Positions 1 to 6,790 of a DNA stretch of 20,609 bases are shown here, in pieces; the stretch's first letter is position 1; every line of letters begins with the position of its first letter. This DNA is from JAAYLC01 sp964636665 (GTDB taxonomy: Bacteria > Bacteroidota > Bacteroidia > Flavobacteriales > Flavobacteriaceae): NCBI GenBank assembly GCA_964636665.1, contig CAZWVT010000033.1, positions 1 to 20,609 of the forward strand. Direction: 5' to 3'. The translations under genes were made by a program, and so were the position numbers. The notes under the pieces are model-generated. The model ran no database searches. It was not told where the DNA came from and saw nothing but the letters and a program-made list of their open reading frames with translations.

Positions 1-1971
1 ATGGGCGGGCAGATTTCACGTTATGCCCTCGCATATATGGAAGCTAATGACATGCCCCACAACACTCGCTTGTGGGTAAGCGTGGACAGCCCACATCTGG
101 GTGCAAACATCCCAATGGGCGTGCAGACGCTTTTAAACGTCTTAAATGATAACGCGAATAGTGTAGATGCGCAGGATTTTGTGGAAAACCAGTTGGGATC
201 GGCTGCCGCAAAACAGCAATTGATAGAGCAATATAAAGCGAATTACATTACTATAGGAGGAATAAAATTTACAAGTACAACCGTAAGCCAAGAATACCTG
301 AACGGTAAAACTGTTTCACAGGGTTTTTCCGAAAACAGGGGGCATCCTTATTTTATACAATACTATAATAATTTATTCAATAACGGATTGCCGAATAGCA
401 ATGGCTATCCTCAAAACGTGCGTAGAATATCAATAGCTAACGGTTCTTTGACCGGATCACGTGCTTTTGAGAACCCGTTTGCTCATAATAGTACAGCCTC
501 GAGTGTTTCACCAACCTCCGATTTTTTTCCCTATCATGGAGCCCAGAGTTTTAAAATTGAAGGGAGTGCCAATATAATAGGGCATATTACCACTTTAGAG
601 ACCTATTTTATGCCCGCCTTGGGATCAAATCATAAAACAGCCTACTTTAAGAAAAAAAAGTTTCTTGGTTGGGATTATTATAACCGCTTCATAGATAATA
701 ACAATTCTAGGGGGAATATGGACAATATCCCCGGTGGTTGGTTCCCCTCACAATGGGAATTGGCAAGGTCTGTTGAAAGCTCAAGTTCTTGCGAATGGGT
801 GGGAACAAAGGATCCAAATTGGGGTGGTTATATTTGTGCCAATTCCTGGAGTATAAAAACACTGGAGCATGTGAGTTCATTTATCCCTACGGTGAGTGCA
901 CTGGGTTTTAATGCTCCGGATTTTAGCTGGGCGCAAAAATTCAGCAAGGACTTGGTGTGTACAGGTGAAGTTCCTTTTGACTCTTATTATGGACCTAAGA
1001 AAAATGAACGGCATACATCATTTACTGAAGAGAGTGTAAACTGGTTGTTGGCAGAACTAGCGGGTAACCCACAGCCGCCCACAGTTTATTTGAATGCAGG
1101 GGACATGAACGGCCCAACCGTCATTTGTGGCACAAGTACTGTTACTTACGGCTTCAATCATTGCAAAAGCCCTCCCGTTTTGGATTGGGAACTTTCTGGC
1201 AACCTACAGGAGGTGGTTCCCTTCGGTCCCGCTCCCGATAATTCCATTAAAGTGACACCGACCAGTCCTTCGGTCAATGGTTGGGCATACGTAAAGGCTA
1301 TCTTCGCAAGCCCGAACGCACCGGTGCAAAAATACATTTGGATCGGTCCTCCTAAAGTAGAAACGGTTGAAACGGTAAGTATTTTGAATATAAACCATAC
1401 TATGCCCATTTCATATCCGGACGGTTGTGATGATATAGGACTTAAGCTCAATATTGAGCCCTCTTTTGACAATGTACAGGAAATAGAGTGGAAAAAAGTG
1501 ACCACCAATTATCAATGGACCCAAGATCCACCGGGTTACGATGATGAGTATACGATCATCGCTCCGCTTTGTAATGATATTGTTTTCAAGGTACGCATGC
1601 AGAACGGATGTGGTTGGTCTGAGTGGGAGGAAATCGAATACAACGCTTCCAATTGCGGTGATTGTAACCCTGGAGGGGGTAGTGGCGGAAGTACCATTAC
1701 GACCGATTATTTTAAAATATGGCCCAATCCAGCGGATACTGTTCTCCACGTAACCATGATCGGCTCGGATCCGGGTGATTTATTGATGGCTGGAGAGACC
1801 TTGAACTTAAAACTTTTTAATCTTTCAGGAACGTTGGTCTATAATTTCAATGCGATTGCAGAACAAAACCATATTGACGTATCTAATCTTCCAGCGGGTC
1901 CCTATGTACTCCATATAAACTACAGTGAGCAAAGCCCGAACTTGCAAACCGTTCAAATAATTGTACAATAA
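1..1971 (+). CDS. Secreted alpha/beta-hydrolase (lipase/PGAP1-like) with T9SS type A sorting domain, 5'-truncated
   Basis: The C-terminal 656 residues of a larger protein; the frame is open at base 1, so the ATG there is almost certainly internal. It opens with MGGQISRYAL followed by SVDSPHLGA, matching the segment after the serine of a GHSMGG nucleophile elbow in lipase/PGAP1-like hydrolases, so the catalytic serine would lie just upstream of the window. His195 (in IIGHIT) is a possible catalytic histidine, which is only a guess. Around residues 365-450 there is an Ig/PKD-like domain with paired cysteines, then a Gly-rich linker (about 554-566). Residues 571-656 form a type A sorting domain (start FKIWPNP, then LFNLSG and LPAGPYVLHI). 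Family knowledge: such proteins cross the inner membrane by Sec and the outer membrane by T9SS, and the sorting domain is cleaved. It is convergent with secG. GC is higher than in its neighbours in sampled lines. Substrate unknown. Confidence 0.85.
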   Translation: MGGQISRYALAYMEANDMPHNTRLWVSVDSPHLGANIPMGVQTLLNVLNDNANSVDAQDFVENQLGSAAAKQQLIEQYKANYITIGGIKFTSTTVSQEYLNGKTVSQGFSENRGHPYFIQYYNNLFNNGLPNSNGYPQNVRRISIANGSLTGSRAFENPFAHNSTASSVSPTSDFFPYHGAQSFKIEGSANIIGHITTLETYFMPALGSNHKTAYFKKKKFLGWDYYNRFIDNNNSRGNMDNIPGGWFPSQWELARSVESSSSCEWVGTKDPNWGGYICANSWSIKTLEHVSSFIPTVSALGFNAPDFSWAQKFSKDLVCTGEVPFDSYYGPKKNERHTSFTEESVNWLLAELAGNPQPPTVYLNAGDMNGPTVICGTSTVTYGFNHCKSPPVLDWELSGNLQEVVPFGPAPDNSIKVTPTSPSVNGWAYVKAIFASPNAPVQKYIWIGPPKVETVETVSILNINHTMPISYPDGCDDIGLKLNIEPSFDNVQEIEWKKVTTNYQWTQDPPGYDDEYTIIAPLCNDIVFKVRMQNGCGWSEWEEIEYNASNCGDCNPGGGSGGSTITTDYFKIWPNPADTVLHVTMIGSDPGDLLMAGETLNLKLFNLSGTLVYNFNAIAEQNHIDVSNLPAGPYVLHINYSEQSPNLQTVQIIVQ

Positions 1972-1998
1972 GCTGCTGAAGCGATTTGTGAATACCAA

Positions 1999-2030
1999 CA
2001 ATGCCGGCTTTTTAAGCCGGCATTGTTTTA
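1999..2030 (+). terminator. Rho-independent terminator of the hydrolase gene
   Basis: A perfect 12-bp stem, CAATGCCGGCTT (1999-2010) with AAGCCGGCATTG (2014-2025), has a 3-base TTT loop and is followed by TTTTA on the plus strand. It lies 27 bases after the hydrolase stop and beyond the 3' end of secG on the other strand. The minus side lacks a good T-run, so it mainly serves the plus strand, though a stem this strong may also stop secG transcription. Confidence 0.85.
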
Positions 2031-2052
2031 ACTAAATGTCTTAGTAGTTTTC

Positions 2053-2397
2053 TTATTCAGGTGTGTCTGTAGTGTCGCCCGTTCCTGTTGGAAACGTATT
2101 TTCAGTTGCAGGTATCGAAGGCACTGCGCTTTCATCAAATGTTTTGGATTGCAGACTGCTGCCACCCATAATAAAGATGTTGGATACCAAAATCAATACA
2201 ATCATAATGGTTGCCAAGGTCCAGGTACTCTTGTCTAAAAAGTCTCCCGTTTGTTGAACGCCCCCAATCTGACCGCCACCGCCGCCGCCAAATGATGAAG
2301 ACAAACCGCCTCCTTTAGGGTTTTGAACCATTATAACGATGACCAATAAAAAGGCCACAATCATTATTAGAATTAAAAAAATTGTAAACGTACTCAT
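2053..2397 (-). CDS. secG: Preprotein translocase subunit SecG
   Basis: A 114-residue protein with SecG layout: an N-terminal transmembrane helix (about residues 4-23), the conserved VQNPKGGGLSSSFGGG stretch (about 24-39), a Gly-rich cytoplasmic loop, a second helix (about 58-77), and a variable acidic Thr/Pro-rich tail. SecG is the accessory subunit of the SecYEG channel in the inner membrane and eases SecA-driven export. The start codon overlaps the stop of the upstream TPR gene by 4 bases (ATGA), indicating translational coupling at the end of the miaB operon. From my knowledge of flavobacterial genomes, groES-groEL often follows secG; here the next gene is the convergent T9SS hydrolase. 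Confidence 0.95.
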   Translation of the reverse strand: MSTFTIFLILIMIVAFLLVIVIMVQNPKGGGLSSSFGGGGGGQIGGVQQTGDFLDKSTWTLATIMIVLILVSNIFIMGGSSLQSKTFDESAVPSIPATENTFPTGTGDTTDTPE

Positions 2398-3302
2398 GGG
2401 TCTTCCGGATTTATCTGTTTTTCAATTGCCCGAATTTGGTCTGCAAAGAAACTACTTTTTTCGGGATATTTCAAAATTAATATTTTATATGCTTGAATTG
2501 CTTTCTTAAAATTGCGTTGTTGCAGGTAAACATTCGCTAAAGTTTCTGTCATTAATGCCTCTTTGTTGCCGAATTCTTCAGAAGATGTTTTAAATTTATT
2601 TGTCTCGGTTTGGGCTACTTCTTTTGATGAAACAGGATTGATACGCGGATTTTCGTGAATGAATTTTTCAATTAATGCAGATTGACGATTCTTTAAATTG
2701 TCTTTTTCAGCGGTAAAATCTGTTTTATCTTCTTCTCTGTCTATGTGTTGAATTTTTGAAAGTTTCAGCCATTCGGAAAAAGAATGCCTGTCTTTTTTTG
2801 TGAATTCCAAAGGCGTAGGCTGAAGAATGCCTGTTTCTTCTGCTGTTGTCGAACCTTCTTTATGAGAAGCAACCATCGTTTCTATTGAAGCAGTTTTTCT
2901 TTCAAATAAATTAGGATTGAGAATGGCATCGGCTTTTTCTTTTTCTTTTTCAAATCGCTTTGTTTCAGCTGCTTTGATTTTCTCGGAAACATCTTCTACA
3001 ACAATGGAAATGGAATTTATATCGTCTGTGTTTTGAAGAATGTTTTTTGAAATCTCATTTTGAATAAAATGTTCAGAAGTAATAAACTGAAATAAAATAT
3101 CCCTGTCGGTTGTATGAACAGCAGCTATTTTTAATGCATTGTTGTAATTGTAACTTCCTTGGTCTTTGAGTCCTTTTAATTGCAATGCGCGTGCACTTTG
3201 AAAAAAAGGAAATGTTCGCAAAAGCATTTCCAATGATACGACCTCCGAACTTCCTGTTTTTTCAGGATGTGCAAGCAAGTATGTAAAGTCGTCTTTATTC
3301 AT
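2394..3302 (-). CDS. Tetratricopeptide-repeat protein of unknown function
   Basis: 302 residues when started at the ATG at 3302. The open frame extends to a TTG at 3371, but that start would run about 50 bases into lptE, whereas the ATG leaves a 19-base gap and gives the natural N-terminus MNKDDFTYLL. Residues about 20-70 are helical with an Arg-Ala-Leu-Gln motif (FFQSARALQLKGLKDQGS). The middle is charged and looks disordered. Near the C-terminus a TPR unit is clear (ETLANVYLQQRNFKKAIQAY followed by LKYPEKSSFFADQI). There is no signal peptide or membrane segment, so it is probably cytoplasmic. It sits between lptE and secG and is translationally coupled to secG, suggesting an envelope or secretion-related adaptor role, but its function is not known to me. 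Confidence 0.85.
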   Translation of the reverse strand: MNKDDFTYLLAHPEKTGSSEVVSLEMLLRTFPFFQSARALQLKGLKDQGSYNYNNALKIAAVHTTDRDILFQFITSEHFIQNEISKNILQNTDDINSISIVVEDVSEKIKAAETKRFEKEKEKADAILNPNLFERKTASIETMVASHKEGSTTAEETGILQPTPLEFTKKDRHSFSEWLKLSKIQHIDREEDKTDFTAEKDNLKNRQSALIEKFIHENPRINPVSSKEVAQTETNKFKTSSEEFGNKEALMTETLANVYLQQRNFKKAIQAYKILILKYPEKSSFFADQIRAIEKQINPEDP

Positions 3303-3321
3303 TGTGTTTCTTAAATGGCAA

Positions 3322-3846
3322 TTACCAATTTGCCAGAGATTTATTGAAAATGTTTTGTGTGATGTTTTCAAAGATAATATCTACAGCACTTTGTAATGCA
3401 CCTCCGGTAAGCTGAACTGTTCCCGGATAATCGTGATAAAAACTGAAAAGTTGTTCAAAATCTTTTTCAGGATTTTTGGTGTTGTAAAATCTGACATTCA
3501 CACCGATTGTCAATCGGTTTTGAGCCGCACGACTGTCTGAAGTTGCCGTGATGGGCGATATGTAATATTGCGTGATTTCTCCTTCGTAAATCAAATCTCC
3601 GCCGTTGGAAACCAAAGATAAATTGGTTTGGTTTATCAATAAATCTTGCATCTTCTGAGTGAAATCTCTTTCAATTCCCGGTTCTACGATGGCCGCATTG
3701 TTCTGAAAATAATTCACCTGAAACGTCTGCGTGGTGTTGTAATCGATATCTGCTCCTGTAAATGAATACGCACCACAACCGATTATGACGAATGGTATCA
3801 GCAGATATAAAACACTATTAAATGATTTAAGAGAAATAATCTTCAA
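3322..3846 (-). CDS. lptE: LPS-assembly lipoprotein LptE
   Basis: A 174-residue lipoprotein. Residues 1-23 are a signal peptide ending in the lipobox VIIGC, with Cys24 the lipidated residue. The mature part begins GAYSFTGADI and contains QTFQVNYFQNNA and PGIERDFTQKMQD, features of the Bacteroidota LptE family, which is short and diverged from E. coli LptE. LptE plugs the LptD beta-barrel and helps place lipopolysaccharide in the outer leaflet of the outer membrane. The gene begins 12 bases after the sigma-54 activator stop and ends 19 bases before the TPR gene, so co-transcription is very likely. Assignment rests on the lipobox, length, motifs and gene order; lptD is not in the window. Confidence 0.88.
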   Translation of the reverse strand: MKIISLKSFNSVLYLLIPFVIIGCGAYSFTGADIDYNTTQTFQVNYFQNNAAIVEPGIERDFTQKMQDLLINQTNLSLVSNGGDLIYEGEITQYYISPITATSDSRAAQNRLTIGVNVRFYNTKNPEKDFEQLFSFYHDYPGTVQLTGGALQSAVDIIFENITQNIFNKSLANW

Positions 3847-3858
3847 AAGTTATAATTG

Positions 3859-5133
3859 TTATAGGTTGTAATATTTAATTTTCCGATAGAGTGTACGCTC
3901 AGAAATTCCCAATTCTTCAGCGGCATCTTTTCGTTTTCCTCCGTGTTTTTCCAAAGATTTTTTTATCAATTCAAGTTCCTTTTCTTGAAGTGAGAGGCTT
4001 TCTTCTTCCTCGATATCTTCTACATATTCATAGGATTTATTAGATTCTTTATGAGATTCCGGCAGTCCTATTAATTCCATTTCGGCTTCAGTTTCTTCAT
4101 CGATAGTATCTTCCATCGGAGGAAATTCATCTTTTATGAAATGCTCCTCTGAATAAATTTTGTTTATTAAAGAAGATTGCTCTTCTTGAACTTTTGAGAT
4201 ATTTTCTGATTTTATCAACTCCAATGTAAGCTTTTTGAGGTCATTTACATCGCGTTTCATGTCGAAAAGAATCTTGTATAGGATTTCGCGTTCGCTGCTG
4301 AAATCACTTTCTTTTTTTTCTGAATTGATTAGCGCAGGAAGATTGCTGGAAAAATCAGGGAGATATTGTTTTAAGGTTTCCGAATTAATTTCTCGATTCT
4401 GTTCTAAGACCGATATTTGTTCAGCGACATTTCGCAATTGACGAATGTTTCCATTCCACCGATATTTTGTCAATAAACGAATGGCATCATCAGTAAGCCT
4501 AATAGAGGGCATTTTATATTTTTGTCCAAAATCAGAAGCAAATTTCCGAAAGAGCAAGTGGATATCATCTTCTCTTTCACGTAAAGGAGGTAAGTGAATT
4601 TCTACGGTTGAAAGTCGGTAATACAAATCTTCGCGAAACTTGCCTTTTTCTATTGCTTGCGCCATATTTACATTGGTTGCGGCAACAATGCGAACATCGG
4701 TTTTTTGAGTTTTGGAAGAACCGACTTTTAAAAACTCGCCATTTTCCAACACACGCAAAAGCCGTACCTGTGTGGGAAGTGGAAGTTCTCCAACTTCATC
4801 CAAAAAAATAGTACCGCCATCAGCGACTTCAAAATAACCGTTTCGTGAAGCTGTGGCTCCGGTAAAAGCTCCTTTTTCATGTCCGAAAAGTTCGCTGTCA
4901 ATCGTGCCTTCCGGAATCGCACCGCAATTAACTGCTATGTATTTGCCGTGTTTTCTGTGAGATAGCGAATGTATTATTTTAGGAATACTTTCTTTTCCCA
5001 CACCGCTTTCACCCGTAACTAAAACAGAAATATCCGTAGGTGCCACTTGAATGGCTTTCTCAATGGCGCGATTTAATTTGATGTCATTTCCAATAATTCC
5101 AAACCTTTGTTTTATAGCTTGAACATTGCTCAT
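3859..5133 (-). CDS. Sigma-54-dependent transcriptional activator without receiver domain
   Basis: A 424-residue enhancer-binding protein. The AAA+ domain starts almost at the N-terminus: Walker A GESGVGKE at 41-48, GAFTGA (sigma-54 contact loop) at 88-93, Walker B IFLDE at 109-113, a sensor-like VRIVAATN, the FREDLYYRL segment, and WNGNIRQLRN. A long linker follows, strongly acidic at about 320-383. A Fis-type helix-turn-helix occupies about 386-424 (HGGKRKDAAEELGISERTLY). Family knowledge: these ATPases remodel RNA polymerase holding RpoN at -24/-12 promoters. There is no response-regulator, GAF or PAS domain, so control must come from abundance, a partner or the linker. It lies 18 bases after miaB and 12 bases before lptE. 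I see no convincing -24/-12 site in the window, so targets are unknown. Confidence 0.95.
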   Translation of the reverse strand: MSNVQAIKQRFGIIGNDIKLNRAIEKAIQVAPTDISVLVTGESGVGKESIPKIIHSLSHRKHGKYIAVNCGAIPEGTIDSELFGHEKGAFTGATASRNGYFEVADGGTIFLDEVGELPLPTQVRLLRVLENGEFLKVGSSKTQKTDVRIVAATNVNMAQAIEKGKFREDLYYRLSTVEIHLPPLREREDDIHLLFRKFASDFGQKYKMPSIRLTDDAIRLLTKYRWNGNIRQLRNVAEQISVLEQNREINSETLKQYLPDFSSNLPALINSEKKESDFSSEREILYKILFDMKRDVNDLKKLTLELIKSENISKVQEEQSSLINKIYSEEHFIKDEFPPMEDTIDEETEAEMELIGLPESHKESNKSYEYVEDIEEEESLSLQEKELELIKKSLEKHGGKRKDAAEELGISERTLYRKIKYYNL

Positions 5134-5151
5134 AATTAACTGAATTTTGGA

Positions 5152-6600
5152 TTAATGATTTTCTGAATATCCTATTGCTTTTCCTAACAATGTAGCCGAA
5201 GTACAATCGGTGATTTCTACCATTACAAAATCTCCGGCTTTGTAATTTTCTTTAGGGAAAATGGCAACCATATTTTGTGAAGTTCTACCGCTCCATTCAT
5301 TTTTGTCTTTTTTTGATTCTTTTTCAATCAAGACTTCAACAGTTTTGCCAAGCATGCGTTTGGTGTTGTATGCGCTGTGCTGGCGTTGCAAGTTTACAAT
5401 TTCACTCAAACGCCGTTTTTTTACATCTTCGGGAATGTCATCTTCTAATTTACGAGCGGCTAAAGTGCCGGGGCGTTCTGAATAAACAAACATAAATCCA
5501 AAATCGTATTTTACATATTCCATTAAAGTCAGCGTGTCTTGATGATCATCCTCGGTTTCAGTTGGAAAACCGGCTATGATGTCATGAGATAAAGCACAAT
5601 CGGGAACAATTTCCCTGATTTTATCAATCAATTCTATATATTCTTCCCGTGTATGCTGGCGATTCATTGCTTTTAAAATACGCGTGCTTCCACTTTGGAA
5701 AGGCAGGTGAATGTGTTTGCAGATATTTTTATGTGCAGCCATCACATGCAGTACATCTTCTGTCATATCTTGCGGATTGCTGGTGGAAAATCGGATTCTT
5801 AAAGCAGGATGTGCTTTAGCAACTATATCCAATAGCTGTGCAAAATCAACGGCAGTGGCTTTTTGAATTTCCGAAGCTTTGTTAAAGTCTTTTTTTAATC
5901 CTCCGCCGTACCATAAATAACTGTCCACATTCTGACCTAAAAGAGTAATTTCTTTATATCCTTTTTCTACCAAATCGGTTATTTCGTTAAGAATGCTGTG
6001 CGGATCTCTGCTTCGTTCTCTACCGCGAGTGAATGGTACAACGCAAAAAGTACACATATTGTCACAACCGCGAGTGATGCTCACAAATGCTGTAATTCCG
6101 CCTCCTCCCAAACGAACAGGATTGACATCGGCATAGGTTTCATCTCTTGATAAAATGACGTTTACAGCTTCACGACCTGCTTCGACTTCTTTTAATAAAT
6201 TTGGGATGTCTTTATAAGCATCCGGACCCACTACCAAATCGACGATTTTTTCTTCTTCAAGGAATTTCTCCTTTAATCGTTCTGCCATACAACCTAAAAC
6301 GCCAACTTTCATATCAGGATTCGATACGCGTTTAACCGCTTGGTATTTTTCCAACCGTTTTCGAACCGTTTGTTCCGCTTTATCGCGAATTGAACAAGTA
6401 TTTACCAAAACCAAGTCTGCGTTTTCTAAGGAGGCGGTGGTATTATATCCTTGATTGGCCAATATTGAAGCGACAATTTCACTGTCGTTAAAATTCATCT
6501 GACAGCCGTAGCTTTCAATAAAAAGCCTTTTGGTGTTTTCAGCTTTTGAATCCAAAACCAATGTGCTGCCTTGGACGCTTTCATCTATTTTTTTTTCCAT
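5152..6600 (-). CDS. miaB: tRNA-2-methylthio-N6-dimethylallyladenosine synthase MiaB
   Basis: A 482-residue methylthiotransferase. The N-terminal UPF0004 domain carries the auxiliary [4Fe-4S] ligands Cys33 (ESYGCQMNFND), Cys69 (VNTCSIRDKA) and Cys104 (VLGCMAERL). The radical-SAM domain carries Cys179, Cys183 and Cys186 (TRGCDNMCTFCVVPFTRGRE). A C-terminal TRAM domain (about residues 415-478) binds tRNA. MiaB adds the 2-methylthio group to i6A37 of tRNAs reading UNN codons, supporting reading-frame maintenance. The full cysteine set and the GRERSR motif separate it from RimO and MtaB. The gene heads the minus-strand operon and has a good promoter at 6624-6655. Length is normal, with a short extra N-terminal segment (about 24 residues) before the domain. 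Confidence 0.97.
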   Translation of the reverse strand: MEKKIDESVQGSTLVLDSKAENTKRLFIESYGCQMNFNDSEIVASILANQGYNTTASLENADLVLVNTCSIRDKAEQTVRKRLEKYQAVKRVSNPDMKVGVLGCMAERLKEKFLEEEKIVDLVVGPDAYKDIPNLLKEVEAGREAVNVILSRDETYADVNPVRLGGGGITAFVSITRGCDNMCTFCVVPFTRGRERSRDPHSILNEITDLVEKGYKEITLLGQNVDSYLWYGGGLKKDFNKASEIQKATAVDFAQLLDIVAKAHPALRIRFSTSNPQDMTEDVLHVMAAHKNICKHIHLPFQSGSTRILKAMNRQHTREEYIELIDKIREIVPDCALSHDIIAGFPTETEDDHQDTLTLMEYVKYDFGFMFVYSERPGTLAARKLEDDIPEDVKKRRLSEIVNLQRQHSAYNTKRMLGKTVEVLIEKESKKDKNEWSGRTSQNMVAIFPKENYKAGDFVMVEITDCTSATLLGKAIGYSENH

Positions 6601-6623
6601 AAATTAAACTACAAAAAGGAATG

Positions 6624-6655
6624 CAAAATTACAATTATATCTTTATTAATGACAA
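6624..6655 (-). promoter_or_regulatory. Bacteroidota-type promoter of the miaB operon
   Basis: Read on the minus strand: a -33 TTG (complement of CAA at 6653-6655), a 21-base spacer, then TAATTTTG (complement of 6624-6631), which fits the Bacteroidota -7 consensus TAnnTTTG exactly. Transcription would start about 15-20 bases before the miaB ATG at 6600. No other promoter is needed for the closely spaced genes down to secG. Confidence 0.6.
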
Positions 6656-6758
6656 ATTGACAGCGCTTATTTTGAGTATATATTTAGACGTCAGGAATAA
6701 ATAACTCAAAGAAAATCAAGAATTTTTATCGTTCATGACAGGTATAAAAAAAATCACA

Positions 6759-6766
6759 TACTTTTG
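6759..6766 (+). promoter_or_regulatory. Probable -7 element of topA promoter
   Basis: TACTTTTG matches TAnnTTTG and lies 24 bases before the topA ATG at 6791. No clear TTG occurs at the expected -33 distance, so only the -7 element is supported. Confidence 0.45.
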
Positions 6767-6790
6767 TAGGCAAAATGAAAGTCAATCAAA

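Noticed and set aside
3316..3335. TGGCAA-N8-TTGCCA inverted repeat near the lptE stop, considered as a sigma-54 site or operator
   Set aside because: GG and GC are 13 bases apart rather than the required 10, and the repeat overlaps coding sequence.
3303..3371. TTG start extending the TPR protein into lptE
   Set aside because: The overlap with lptE is about 50 bases, and the added residues do not resemble the protein body; the ATG at 3302 fits the operon spacing.
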